Notes under the pieces: model-generated | Databases searched by the model: none | Told to the model about the DNA's origin: nothing | The model's input: the letters and a program-made list of their open reading frames with translations, nothing else | Shown here: positions 16,858-25,043 of the stretch, one piece after another | Numbering within the stretch: position 1 is the stretch's first letter | Layout: each line of letters opens with the position of its first letter | Translations under genes and position numbers: made by a program | Source of the DNA: Paracoccaceae bacterium | GTDB lineage: Bacteria; Pseudomonadota; Alphaproteobacteria; Rhodobacterales; Rhodobacteraceae | Assembly: GCA_006226775.1 (NCBI GenBank) | Contig: SBGD01000030.1 | Location: 105,004 to 169,003, forward strand | Direction: 5' to 3' | DNA length: 64,000 bases

Positions 16858-17457
16858 ATGACTTCCCCAAACACCTTATTCGATCTGGCGGGCGTGCGGG
16901 CCCGCATTCACCACCTGCCGGGCCATGCGCCCTTTATGCTCGCCGCCGATCTGGCGGAGGTTTACGGAACCTCGACACGCGCCATCAATCAGGCGGTGAA
17001 GCGCAATCCGGCCCGGTTTCCAGAGCGCTATCTGGTCACCCTGACCGAGGACGAAAGCCGGAGTTTGAAGTCACAAAATGTGACTTCAAACCGGGCAAAC
17101 CGCGCCAATCTGACCGGCTTCACCCATGGGGGCGCGAACATGCTTTCCGGCGTTCTGAAAAGCGCAGTTGCCGATCAATTGGCAGTGGCGATCAACGACG
17201 CGTTCACGGAAATGGAGCAGGCGGCGGTGCGCGACACCAAGCGCATGCTGCTCAAGCTGCAAACCGAAGCCACGCGCAAACCGATCTACATGTGGATCAA
17301 GACCTACGTCGAGCGCGGTGCCAGCTTCGAGGAGCTTTGGCGGGACACCAACTACAGCCGTCCGAAGCTGGAAGCCGCCGCGCGCGAGATGCTGGCGCAG
17401 GGGCTTATCCCGGAATTGCCTCATGGCATGCAGCCGGGGCTGTTCGACAATGTGTAA
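16858..17457 (+). CDS. ORF6N-domain antirepressor, 199 aa
   Basis: The N-terminal ORF6N domain (about residues 17-100; MLAADLAEVYGTSTRAINQA, then NPARFPERYLVTL) is typical of phage antirepressors of the KilA-N/BRO group. The C-terminal part (KPIYMWIKTYVERGASFEEL) is variable. It would counter the repressor and favour lytic growth. ATG at 16858 follows AAGGAG at 16842. That ribosome site is complementary to a loop of the upstream RNA candidate, pointing to translational control. With the protein at 5726 it is the second antirepressor-like gene in the prophage. Confidence 0.8.
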   Translation: MTSPNTLFDLAGVRARIHHLPGHAPFMLAADLAEVYGTSTRAINQAVKRNPARFPERYLVTLTEDESRSLKSQNVTSNRANRANLTGFTHGGANMLSGVLKSAVADQLAVAINDAFTEMEQAAVRDTKRMLLKLQTEATRKPIYMWIKTYVERGASFEELWRDTNYSRPKLEAAAREMLAQGLIPELPHGMQPGLFDNV

Positions 17458-17668
17458 GCGCAGGCCCACCGACGACGAGCGCCTGCTGGGCGCCGATCCG
17501 CGCGACGCGGTGGTCGATGCCGAACTGGCGATCTGGGGCATCATCGACCTCATGGGCGAAAACGACCGTCCGATCCATCGCGGCGGGATGGAAGCGCTCC
17601 TGCGGCTGGTCCACGACAAACTGGACCCCGCCGCAAAGTCGTTGCAGCACTTCCAGCCGCGCGCCTGA
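17450..17668 (+). CDS. Hypothetical protein, 72 aa
   Basis: The ATG at 17450 overlaps the end of the ORF6N gene by 8 bp. A short helical acidic protein (ERLLGADPRDAVVDAELAIW). No family is recognised. It ends 33 bp before the Mor-like gene. Confidence 0.5.
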   Translation: MCKRRPTDDERLLGADPRDAVVDAELAIWGIIDLMGENDRPIHRGGMEALLRLVHDKLDPAAKSLQHFQPRA

Positions 17669-17679
17669 CAATCCGCGGT

Positions 17680-17695
17680 CCCCCGGAAACGGGGG
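17680..17695 (+). promoter_or_regulatory. GNRA-loop hairpin covering the Mor-like gene's ribosome site
   Basis: CCCCCG (17680-17685), loop GAAA, CGGGGG (17690-17695) form a perfect 6-bp stem. The only purine-rich Shine-Dalgarno before the GTG at 17702 is this G-run, so it is hidden when the hairpin forms. No T-run follows, so translational control is more likely than termination. Confidence 0.5.
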
Positions 17696-17701
17696 GCCGT
17701 C

Positions 17702-18073
17702 GTGACGCAGGTCCCTCAGCCCCTCTTTCCGCGCGCTCCGGCGCATGTGGCGCCCTATGTCGAGGTGCTGGGCGTCGAGCTGGCGGTCGAGTATTTCCTG
17801 ACCTTCGGCGGATCGGTGGTCTATCTGCCGGAAAACCCCGGCGGCCGTTCCGAGGTCGAGCAGCTGGTCGGGGCCGAAAAACTGCGCGCGTTGCGCAACC
17901 ATGACTACCAGCTTCCCGCGCGCTGCCCGATTCCCAAATCGTGGATCGCGCAGGTGCTGGCGGCAAAGGGCTTGCCGGTTCAGAAAATTGCCCGCAAACT
18001 GCACGTCAGCGATGTGTCCGTCCGCCGCTACCTGAACGGCGCCCCGGATCCGCGACAACCCTCTCTCTTCTGA
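17702..18073 (+). CDS. Mor/C-type transcriptional activator, 123 aa
   Basis: The Mor family pattern is visible: a dimerisation half with FLTFGGSVVYLPENPGG, then a C-terminal helix-turn-helix with KGLPVQKIARKLHVSDVSVR. In Mu, Mor and C activate the middle and late promoters through paired half-sites. This is the only Mor/C-like gene seen here, so it is the natural candidate to bind the three late dyads. The start is GTG at 17702, with its ribosome site inside a hairpin. Confidence 0.82.
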   Translation: MTQVPQPLFPRAPAHVAPYVEVLGVELAVEYFLTFGGSVVYLPENPGGRSEVEQLVGAEKLRALRNHDYQLPARCPIPKSWIAQVLAAKGLPVQKIARKLHVSDVSVRRYLNGAPDPRQPSLF

Positions 18074-18079
18074 CCCGTC

Positions 18080-18126
18080 CTCGCACACCGGTGCGAGTGT
18101 TTGGCTTTGGCTTCGACCGCCATTCT
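18080..18126 (+). promoter_or_regulatory. Late promoter candidate 1 (lysis operon)
   Basis: CTCGCAC (18080-18086), ACCG, GTGCGAG (18091-18097) then TGT. A CATTCT hexamer starts 24 bp beyond the dyad (18121). The same dyad occurs upstream of the protease gene and the tail-fibre gene. It lies directly after the Mor-like gene and 78 bp before the endolysin ATG, like the Mu lys promoter. Confidence 0.65.
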
Positions 18127-18175
18127 GCGGCCAAGGGCCGTCCCCGTCGGGCGATCCTGCGCAGCGGAGACGGAT

Positions 18176-19078
18176 ATGAAGACTTCCCCCAAGGGCATCG
18201 CCTTTCTGGAGCGCCATGAAGGCGTGGTTCTGAAGGCCTATCGCGATCCTGTCGGCATCTGGACCATCGGCGCCGGGCTGACCAAGGCCTCGGGCGTGGT
18301 GGTGCCGAAGGCCGGCATGCAGATTACCAGGTCCGAGGCCAGCCGCCTGCTGTCCCTGGCGTTTGGGCGGAATTACGAGCCCGCCGTGGAGCGCGCCATG
18401 CCCAAGGCCTCCCAGCACGAATTCGACGGCGGCGTGAGCTTTCACTGGAATACCGGGGCGATCAAGCGCGCCAGCTGGGTCAAGGCCTGGCGCTCGGGCG
18501 ACTGGGCGCGCGTCCTGAGTGGGTTGCGCGCCTGGCGCAAGGGCGGCGGCAAGGTGCTGCCCGGCCTCGTGCGGCGCCGGGAAGAGGAGTTCAGGGTCAT
18601 CAGGTACGGCGACTACGGCACGCCGACAACATCGCCCGCCACGGGGCTGGCCCGGGTCGTCGTCACGCTCACGGCCAGCGAACTGGCGGCGGTGCGGGCG
18701 GGTTTTGCCAAGCTGGGATATGAACCGGGCGATGACACCCGCGGCGTTCTGAAAGACGCGGTCACCGATTTCCAGCACGATCACGATCTGACCGAGGATG
18801 GCATCATCGGACGCGCCACGCTGGCGACGCTTCAACGCCGCCTGGACGCAGTCAAGCAGGCCGCCGCAGGCGCGACCGGCGCCGGTGCTGCCGGTGCCGC
18901 CGGGGTTCTGCCCGAGGGCGCCATTCCCGATCTTCCCGCCGCCGACTGGGCCGCCTGGATCGCCCTGGCGCTCTGCCTGGCCTGGCTGGCCAGGACCGCC
19001 TGGAATTACCGCGACGTGATCGCCGTCAAGGTCCAGGGCCGGTTGCCCGGAACGGCCCGTTTCCTGAGGAGCTTCTGA
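18176..19078 (+). CDS. GH24 endolysin with peptidoglycan-binding domain and C-terminal TM
   Basis: The 300-residue protein has an N-terminal lysozyme domain with the GH24 triad Glu15, Asp24 and Thr30, exact lambda/P21-type spacing (HEG, YRDPVGIWTIGAG). A type-1 peptidoglycan-binding repeat follows around residues 160-220 (FAKLGYEPGDDTRGVL, DGIIGRATLATLQ). A Gly/Ala linker then leads to a hydrophobic segment near the C-terminus (AAWIALALCLAWLARTA). It cleaves the cell wall during lysis. The C-terminal membrane segment is unusual in that signal-anchor endolysins carry theirs at the N-terminus. ATG at 18176 has GGAG upstream. Confidence 0.9.
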   Translation: MKTSPKGIAFLERHEGVVLKAYRDPVGIWTIGAGLTKASGVVVPKAGMQITRSEASRLLSLAFGRNYEPAVERAMPKASQHEFDGGVSFHWNTGAIKRASWVKAWRSGDWARVLSGLRAWRKGGGKVLPGLVRRREEEFRVIRYGDYGTPTTSPATGLARVVVTLTASELAAVRAGFAKLGYEPGDDTRGVLKDAVTDFQHDHDLTEDGIIGRATLATLQRRLDAVKQAAAGATGAGAAGAAGVLPEGAIPDLPAADWAAWIALALCLAWLARTAWNYRDVIAVKVQGRLPGTARFLRSF

Positions 19079-19602
19079 TGAACACCGCACTTCTTCTTTC
19101 CCTCGCCGCCGAGGTCGGTGCGCCGATGATCGAGAAGATCCTCGGCGGCAAGATCGGCCAGGGCAATGCCGCGCTGATCCGCGAGGTGATCTCCCGGATC
19201 GCGATCAACGCGGGCGGACGCGCGGATGAACTGGAGGCCCTGATCCAGGTCGAGCCGGACACCGTCCGGGATGCGATCGCGATGGTCGAGGCGCAATCGC
19301 CCGAGATGCTGGCGCTCTATGCCAAGGAGCTGGAGTTCCAGATGGCGCAGCTGGAGTTCTCGCAATCCGAACCACTCTGGGCACGCGCCTGGCGTCCCGG
19401 CGGCATGTACATGATCGGGTTTCTGATCCTGTGGAACTCGGTGATCCTGCATTCGCTGAATGCGGCTTTCAAGATCGCTTTGCCCCCCATGGAATGGGCC
19501 ACCGTCCTGCAGCTCGCCGGGATCTATTTCAGCCTCTACATGGGCGGCCACACCCTCAAGGACGTGGTGGCCAAGTGGGCCTCGAAGGGCGCTGGCGGCT
19601 GA
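19078..19602 (+). CDS. Holin of the GTA/3-TM family, 174 aa
   Basis: It begins on the last base of the endolysin stop. The C-terminal half has hydrophobic helices (MYMIGFLILWNSVILHSLNA and WATVLQLAGIYFSLYMGGHT), the pattern of the 3-TM holin first named from the Rhodobacter gene transfer agent. The N-terminal half is amphipathic and acidic. It should open the inner membrane to time lysis. Confidence 0.8.
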   Translation: MNTALLLSLAAEVGAPMIEKILGGKIGQGNAALIREVISRIAINAGGRADELEALIQVEPDTVRDAIAMVEAQSPEMLALYAKELEFQMAQLEFSQSEPLWARAWRPGGMYMIGFLILWNSVILHSLNAAFKIALPPMEWATVLQLAGIYFSLYMGGHTLKDVVAKWASKGAGG

Positions 19603-19603
19603 C

Positions 19604-19963
19604 ATGGAGAATGTCACGCTTCAGGACCTTCAGGGCGTCTTTGCCTTTCTCGCGCTGATCCTGTCGATCGGCGGCACCTTTTACACCTGGGTCGCAAGCC
19701 GCCGCGGCGACGTGCAGCGCCGCTTCAAGGAAGGGTCCGAGCGGATGGACCGCCTGGATGGCCGGCTGGCCCGCGCTGAACAGACCATCCAGGGCCTGCC
19801 GTCGAAAACCGACATCCACGCCATCGAACTGCACATGGAGCGGTTGGCCGGGTCGCTCAGCCGGATGGAGGCCGTGATGGACGGCAGCAGCAAGATCATG
19901 GCGCGGCTGGAAGCCATCGTGACCCGACACGAAGACCACCTGCTGAAAGGGGACAGCCGATGA
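19604..19963 (+). CDS. DUF2730 family protein (lysis accessory), 119 aa
   Basis: One N-terminal transmembrane helix (VFAFLALILSIGGTFYTWV) is followed by a charged coiled coil with regular heptads (ERMDRLDGRLARAEQTIQG). The architecture and its place after the holin fit DUF2730 of Mu-like phages, which may act like a spanin or holin partner. Confidence 0.75.
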   Translation: MENVTLQDLQGVFAFLALILSIGGTFYTWVASRRGDVQRRFKEGSERMDRLDGRLARAEQTIQGLPSKTDIHAIELHMERLAGSLSRMEAVMDGSSKIMARLEAIVTRHEDHLLKGDSR

Positions 19964-20259
19964 GCGACTATACCGAGACCGTCCGCAAGCACCGCCGGCT
20001 GGCGATCCTGCGGCACCTGGAACACTGCACCGACTACACGTCGAACGCCTCGATCCTGACCGATGTGCTGGACGGCGTCGGATTGCCCTGCAGTCATTCG
20101 CAGGTGCTGACCGAGCTCTGCTGGCTGAAGGAGAACGAGTTCGTGAAGCTGGAAGACAAGTCCGGTTTTGTCGTGGCCGAGGCCACCCGCGCTGGGGTCG
20201 AGATCGCCCGCGGCCGGGCCCAGCACCCGGAAATCCAGCGCCCGCGGCCGAGGGCCTGA
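19960..20259 (+). CDS. Small winged-helix phage protein (VpaChn25_0724-type), 99 aa
   Basis: The N-terminus (ETVRKHRRLAILRHLEHC), then YTSNASILTDVLDGVG and LTELCWLKENEFVKLE, follow a winged-helix family found just upstream of the terminase genes in Mu-like phages. The function is not established, though DNA binding is likely. The start overlaps the DUF2730 gene by 4 bp. Confidence 0.75.
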   Translation: MSDYTETVRKHRRLAILRHLEHCTDYTSNASILTDVLDGVGLPCSHSQVLTELCWLKENEFVKLEDKSGFVVAEATRAGVEIARGRAQHPEIQRPRPRA

Positions 20260-20261
20260 TC

Positions 20262-20843
20262 ATGCCACCGCCCAAGAAGGTCGATCTTCTGCCGCCCGAG
20301 CTCAAGACGCGGCTGCACGAGTATTGGAAGCAGAACGGCTTTCACGGCTACGAGCAGCTGACCGACGAGCTGAACGGCTGGCTGGACGAGGCCGGGCTGG
20401 AGCTGCGCATCGGCAAGTCCGCCCTGCACAACTATGGCCAGGAATACGAGCAGTTCGCCAAGCTCCAGGAAGAGGCCGGGGCCTGGGCGCAGCAATGGAT
20501 GTCCGACAACGATCTGTCGGACGAGGCCGAGCAGCACCGGGTGCTGTTCCAGATGATGACCTCGGTCGCGTTCAAGGTGCTCAAGGCGCAGATGACCAAG
20601 GACGGTGGCGAGATCGATCCGCGCGATCTGCACTTCCTGGGCAAGATGATGAAGGACGTCATGTCGAGCTCCGGCATCCGCGAGAAGCTGGTGGCGGACG
20701 AGCGCGCCCGGATCGCGGCAAGGGCGCGCGAAGAAGCCCAGGCCGAAATGACCGAACGCTTCGAGGCTGTCACCGCCGAGGCGGGCCTGGGCGAAGACAC
20801 GGTGGCGAAGATGCGCCGCGAGTTCCTGGGGCTTCGCGAATGA
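20262..20843 (+). CDS. DUF3486 / Mu gp27-like small terminase subunit, 193 aa
   Basis: The opening PPPKKVDLLPPELKTRLHEY, followed by a helix-turn-helix-like part and a long C-terminal helical region, matches DUF3486, the Mu gp27 family. These proteins recognise phage DNA for headful packaging. The large subunit is separated from it by three small genes. Confidence 0.85.
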   Translation: MPPPKKVDLLPPELKTRLHEYWKQNGFHGYEQLTDELNGWLDEAGLELRIGKSALHNYGQEYEQFAKLQEEAGAWAQQWMSDNDLSDEAEQHRVLFQMMTSVAFKVLKAQMTKDGGEIDPRDLHFLGKMMKDVMSSSGIREKLVADERARIAARAREEAQAEMTERFEAVTAEAGLGEDTVAKMRREFLGLRE

Positions 20844-21034
20844 GCGCGCTGGACATGTCATATGGCGCCAAGGTGCTGGTGGGCGACGACAACTGGCGCT
20901 ACGGGCCGAAGCTGCCCGCCTTGGCCGCGTTCCTGTTTGGCCGTCGGGAGCGGTTCGAGCATCTCGGAATGCGCTGCACGGTCGCCTGGTACAAGGGCCA
21001 ACCGTACCTGATCCACATGAGGGAAGCTGGCTGA
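20840..21034 (+). CDS. Hypothetical protein, 64 aa
   Basis: It starts in the last codons of the small terminase gene and ends one base into the next ATG. No domain is recognised. It is one of three small cargo-like genes inserted between the terminase subunits. Confidence 0.55.
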   Translation: MSALDMSYGAKVLVGDDNWRYGPKLPALAAFLFGRRERFEHLGMRCTVAWYKGQPYLIHMREAG

Positions 21035-21327
21035 TGATCCGCGCGATCCCCTTTCCCGATTTCGAGAAGTTCCGCGAAAAGCGCGTGGCTGGCAGCATCC
21101 ACCTTGGGGCTCCGGACGATCTCGGGTGGATTTCCTTCTGGTTCGTCTGTCCGTGCGGCTGTGGGGGCGTTGTGGCAATCAACGCTGGCGTTGGGCACAA
21201 GCCGGCCCCGTCGCCGTCGTGGACCTGGAACGGCTCACAAACCGAAGCCACGTTGTACCCGTCGGTCAACCGCATCGACTGCGGCTGGCACGGCTGGCTG
21301 CGCGACGGCTACTGGGAGGCGGTGTGA
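21034..21327 (+). CDS. DUF6527-like small metal-binding protein, 97 aa
   Basis: A CPCGCG knuckle after an aromatic strand (ISFWFV), and a later LYPSV then CGWHGWLRDGYW block, match the layout of DUF6527 proteins, which have such cysteine and histidine pairs. Cellular homologues occur in some bacterial ubiquitin-like operons; phage homologues stand alone as here. The family call is by pattern and not certain, and the role in the phage is unknown. Confidence 0.55.
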   Translation: MIRAIPFPDFEKFREKRVAGSIHLGAPDDLGWISFWFVCPCGCGGVVAINAGVGHKPAPSPSWTWNGSQTEATLYPSVNRIDCGWHGWLRDGYWEAV

Positions 21328-21328
21328 C

Positions 21329-21607
21329 ATGGCGACACCGGGACAAGTCGCGAACGACATGTCTGCGCAGGCAACATTTTGGGAGAAACGCGACAAGCGC
21401 ATTGGCGCCGCCTGCCGAGATGCCGCGCGCGTGATCCGCGACTACCTGGCCGACAAGCAGGTCGATGGCCGGACCTACGGCGGCTTGCATCGCCGCCTGC
21501 TCGACCTTTCGGAAAGCCGGCGCTACGCCTCGTTTGGCATTGCGGACAACCTTGATCGCGCCCTCCGGACCCTACAAGTGCTCCACGCTGCGGCAGGTGC
21601 GAAATGA
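21329..21607 (+). CDS. Hypothetical protein, 92 aa
   Basis: ATG at 21329 lies two bases after the previous stop and the end overlaps the terminase start. The product is helical and Arg/Ala-rich, without recognised motifs. It is the third small gene between the terminase subunits. Confidence 0.55.
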   Translation: MATPGQVANDMSAQATFWEKRDKRIGAACRDAARVIRDYLADKQVDGRTYGGLHRRLLDLSESRRYASFGIADNLDRALRTLQVLHAAAGAK

Positions 21608-23283
21608 CCGCCCCCGATCCCGCCACCATCGCGCCGCAAGAGCCGATCCTGTCCCGAGACGATGCCGCGCTGCCCGACGAGCTGCCGCGCGGCGCCTCGA
21701 TCCCCGCCGATCTCGACCCGCTGGCCGAGGGCATCCTCATGCTCCACCAGAAGGAATGGCTTGAGGACAAGAGCGACCTGAAGATCGCCGAGAAAGGGCG
21801 GCGGACGGGCATCACCTTCGCCGAGGCGCTGGACGACACACTGATCGCCGCATCCAGCCGCAAGGCCGGGGGCTCCAACGTCTTCTACATCGGCGACACC
21901 AAGGACAAGGGCCGCGAGTTTATCGGCTATGTCGCGCATTTCGCCAAGGTCATCGCGGGCGAGCTCCACCAGGTGGAAGAGTTCCTGTTCGAGGACAAAC
22001 GCGACGACGGCACGTCCAAGATGATGACCGCCTACCGGGTGACCTTCAATTCGGGCTTCAGGGTCGAGGCGTTGTCGTCGAACCCGGCCAACATCCGCGG
22101 GCTTCAGGGCCTCGTGGTGATCGACGAGGCGGCGTTCCACAAGGACGTGCGCGAGGTTATCGACGCGGTCAACGCTATGTTGATGTGGGGCGGCAAGGTC
22201 CGGGTGATCTCGACTCACAAAGGCCGGCTCAATCCGTTCAACGAGTTGATCCGCGAAGCAAAGGCCGGAAAGAACCCCTACAAGGTCCACCACATCCCCT
22301 TCTCCAAGGCGGTTGAAAACGGGCTTTACCAGCGTGTCTGCCTGATCAAGGGCTGGACATGGACGCAGGAAAAGCAGGACGCTTGGGAGGCGCAAATCCG
22401 CGGGTCCTATGGCGGGCGCACTGCCGCCATGGGTCAGGAGCTTGACGCGATCCCGGCCGACATGGAAGGCGCGGCTCTGACCCGGGTGCAGATCGAAGCC
22501 TGCATGGCGCAGGGCATCCCGCTGCACCGCTGGTCGAAGGGCGACGACTTCAAGAACGCCGCGGACGATGTGCGCAAGCGCCAGGCCGAGGAATGGTGCA
22601 AGACCAACCTCGACCCGGTGCTGAAGAAACTTGACGAGAACCGCCGCCACTTCATGGGAGAGGACTTTGCCCGCTCCGGAGACGTGACGGACATCGTGAT
22701 CTTCGAGCAGGGCCAGGACCTCGTCCGCAGGGCCAAGCTGATCGTCGAGTTGCGCAACATCCCCTTCGACCAGCAGCGCGACATCTTGTTCTGGATCTGC
22801 GACCGCATTCCGAACTTCGCCAAGGGCGCGATGGACAAGACCGGCAACGGCGCCTACCTGGCCGAAAAGGCGACCCAGCGCTATGGCAGCCGGATCGTCG
22901 AGGTGCATTTCAGCAGCGAGTGGTACGCGCGCGAGATGCCGCCCTACATCGAGGCCTTCGGCGACAAGACGGTGCTTCTGCCCGCCCACGAGGACGTGCT
23001 GAGCGACCACCAGGCGCTGCAATACGTCAAGGGCATCATCCGGGTGCCGGAGGATTTCCGGTTCAAGGGCTCGGACGGCATGAACCGGCACGGCGACAGC
23101 GCCGTCGCCTGCGCCCTGGGCTACTTCGCGAGCCGGCAGGAGTTCACCGAATACGATTACCGCGGCGCGGGCGACCGGCAGCAGAGCGCCTTTGGAACGG
23201 CGGACGAGGCCGATGCGCGGGACGGCGTCCGCGACGACTGGTGGCGCCCGGCGATGGGCGCAAGGTTGAGAGAGGGGCTGTGA
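21604..23283 (+). CDS. Large terminase subunit (Mu gp28-like), 559 aa
   Basis: The ATPase part has a Walker-A-like AEKGRRTGITFA (residues about 62-73) and Walker B GLVVIDEAAF, followed by the coupling motif VISTHKG. The C-terminal nuclease domain shows acidic residues at FARSGDVTDIVIF and DGMNRHGDSAVA. It pumps DNA into proheads and cuts it by the headful mechanism. Length is normal for Mu-like phages. Confidence 0.93.
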   Translation: MTAPDPATIAPQEPILSRDDAALPDELPRGASIPADLDPLAEGILMLHQKEWLEDKSDLKIAEKGRRTGITFAEALDDTLIAASSRKAGGSNVFYIGDTKDKGREFIGYVAHFAKVIAGELHQVEEFLFEDKRDDGTSKMMTAYRVTFNSGFRVEALSSNPANIRGLQGLVVIDEAAFHKDVREVIDAVNAMLMWGGKVRVISTHKGRLNPFNELIREAKAGKNPYKVHHIPFSKAVENGLYQRVCLIKGWTWTQEKQDAWEAQIRGSYGGRTAAMGQELDAIPADMEGAALTRVQIEACMAQGIPLHRWSKGDDFKNAADDVRKRQAEEWCKTNLDPVLKKLDENRRHFMGEDFARSGDVTDIVIFEQGQDLVRRAKLIVELRNIPFDQQRDILFWICDRIPNFAKGAMDKTGNGAYLAEKATQRYGSRIVEVHFSSEWYAREMPPYIEAFGDKTVLLPAHEDVLSDHQALQYVKGIIRVPEDFRFKGSDGMNRHGDSAVACALGYFASRQEFTEYDYRGAGDRQQSAFGTADEADARDGVRDDWWRPAMGARLREGL

Positions 23284-23399
23284 TGCGAATGCGCGTCCGA
23301 TTGTTAACCATTCGTGAATTCTCGTGCCGGGCTTTTGGCGGCAATTGCGACTCGTCTGACGCGGGCCTGCCTTTCCGCTCTTTTTCAAGGAGCATATGA
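23284..23399. other. Short non-coding gap before the portal gene
   Basis: This 116-bp stretch is less GC-rich than its surroundings and ends in the portal ribosome site (CAAGGAG at about 23388). A 38-codon frame from 23283 spans it, but its composition is not protein-like. No promoter dyad of the late type was seen. Confidence 0.4.
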
Positions 23400-25043
23400 A
23401 TGAACACCAAGCCGCAAATTCTCGACCGCTGGGGCCGCTCGATCCAAAGGGCGGAGCTGAAACAGGAGGTGGCCGCGCCCACCTTTGGCGGCATTCGCTC
23501 GCCGATCTCTGGCTACCCGGCCGACGGGCTGAACCCGATGCGCCTGGCCGCGATCCTGCGCGAGGCCGACATGGGCGATCCGGTGCGCTACCTGGAGCTG
23601 GCCGAGACGATCGAAGAGCGCGACCTGCACTACCTCGGCGTTCTGGGAACCCGCAAGCGCTCGGTCAGCCAGATCGAGATCACCGTCAAGCCCGGCGGCG
23701 ACAGCGCGCTCGACGAGGACCTCGCCACCATGGTGCGCGACTGGCTGCAGCGCGACGAGCTGCAGGATGAGATCTTCGACATTCTCGACGCGATCGGCAA
23801 GGGCTACAGCTTCACCGAGATCCTCTGGGACACGTCCACCGGGCAATGGATGCCCGATCAGCTCAAGCGGCGCGACCCACGCTGGTTCCGCTTCGATCGG
23901 GTGGACCTGGAAACACCGATGATGCTGGGCGCCTCGGGTCAGGAAGAGCCGCTGCCCGCCTACAAGTTCATCTTCAACCAGATGAAGGCCAAGTCCGGAC
24001 TGCCGATGCGCTCCGGGCTGGCCCGCGCCGTCGTCTGGGGCTGGATGTTCAAGGCCTATACCCAGCGCGACTGGGCGATCTTCACCCAGACCTACGGCCA
24101 GCCGCTGCGCGTCGGCAAGTTCGGCCAGGGCGCCAGCGAGGCCGACCGCGACACGCTCTTCCGGGCCGTGGCCAATATCGCCGGGGATTGCGCGGCCATC
24201 ATCCCCGAGTCGATGATGATCGAATTCGTCGAGACCGGGAACCTCGGATCCTCGACCGATCACTACGAGCGCCGCTCCGACTGGCTGGACAAGCAGGTCT
24301 CCAAGGCGGTGCTGGGCCAGACCTCGACCACCGACGCCGAGGTCGGCGGGCTGGGATCGGGCAAGGAACACCGCGAGGTCCAGGAGGATATCGAACGCGC
24401 CGACTGCAAGGCGCTGGCCGCTGTCCTGAACCGTGATCTGATCCAGCCCTGGGTGATCCTCAACCACGGTCCGCAGCCGCGCTATCCGCAGCTGGTCATC
24501 GCAAGACCGGAAGCCGAGGACCTTGCCGCCTTCTCCAGCGCCATCGGCGGGCTGATCGATCGGGGGCTGAGGGTCAAGGCGCAGGAGGTGCGCGAAAAGT
24601 TCGGGCTGGCGACACCGGCGGCGGGCGACGAAATTCTCGCGCCGCAGGCCAAATCCGGGCCGCAGGTGCAGGAAGGGGCAGTCGACACGGACGAGACCCC
24701 GCCTGAGAGCGCCATTAAATACCCATTTGATACCCGTGACGGGAAATCGGCACCCTCTGCCGCACTCCAGACGCAAAGCCCCTCAGCGGGCCGCTCAGGG
24801 CCTCTGGACCCGGCGGGCGAAATCACCCGGAAACTTGAGATCGAGGGCGCCCCGGCGATGGCGGCGATGCTGGGCCAGGTCGAGGCGATGCTTTCCGCCG
24901 CCTCGGACCTTGCCGAGTTCCGCGAAATGCTGCTCTCGGGATTTCCCGATCTCGACGACGGCCAGCTGGCCCAAGTCATGGCCCAGGCCTTCGCGGCGTC
25001 CTTCGCCGCCGGCCGCGTGATGGTGGAGGAAGACGGTGGCTGA
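23400..25043 (+). CDS. DUF935 portal protein (Mu gp29-like), 547 aa
   Basis: DUF935 landmarks are present: N-terminal LDRWGRSIQ, the YLELAETIEERDLHYLGVLG block, GYSFTEILWDTS, WAIFTQTYGQPLRVGK, and LGQTSTTDAEVGG. It forms the dodecameric portal ring through which DNA enters and leaves the head. It overlaps the F gene by 8 bp. Confidence 0.94.
   Translation: MNTKPQILDRWGRSIQRAELKQEVAAPTFGGIRSPISGYPADGLNPMRLAAILREADMGDPVRYLELAETIEERDLHYLGVLGTRKRSVSQIEITVKPGGDSALDEDLATMVRDWLQRDELQDEIFDILDAIGKGYSFTEILWDTSTGQWMPDQLKRRDPRWFRFDRVDLETPMMLGASGQEEPLPAYKFIFNQMKAKSGLPMRSGLARAVVWGWMFKAYTQRDWAIFTQTYGQPLRVGKFGQGASEADRDTLFRAVANIAGDCAAIIPESMMIEFVETGNLGSSTDHYERRSDWLDKQVSKAVLGQTSTTDAEVGGLGSGKEHREVQEDIERADCKALAAVLNRDLIQPWVILNHGPQPRYPQLVIARPEAEDLAAFSSAIGGLIDRGLRVKAQEVREKFGLATPAAGDEILAPQAKSGPQVQEGAVDTDETPPESAIKYPFDTRDGKSAPSAALQTQSPSAGRSGPLDPAGEITRKLEIEGAPAMAAMLGQVEAMLSAASDLAEFREMLLSGFPDLDDGQLAQVMAQAFAASFAAGRVMVEEDGG

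Noticed and set aside
16146..17705. 519-codon rightward frame overlapping the ORF6N gene
   Set aside because: It crosses the leftward gene, the RNA candidate and the ORF6N gene in the wrong frame and has no family features.
18176..19602. Element as a gene transfer agent because of the GTA-type holin
   Set aside because: Transposase A/B, repressor, defined ends and a target duplication show a transposable phage; the holin family is shared.
23283..23399. 38-codon frame between terminase and portal genes
   Set aside because: Composition is not protein-like, and it contains the portal gene's ribosome site. A real tiny gene cannot be excluded.
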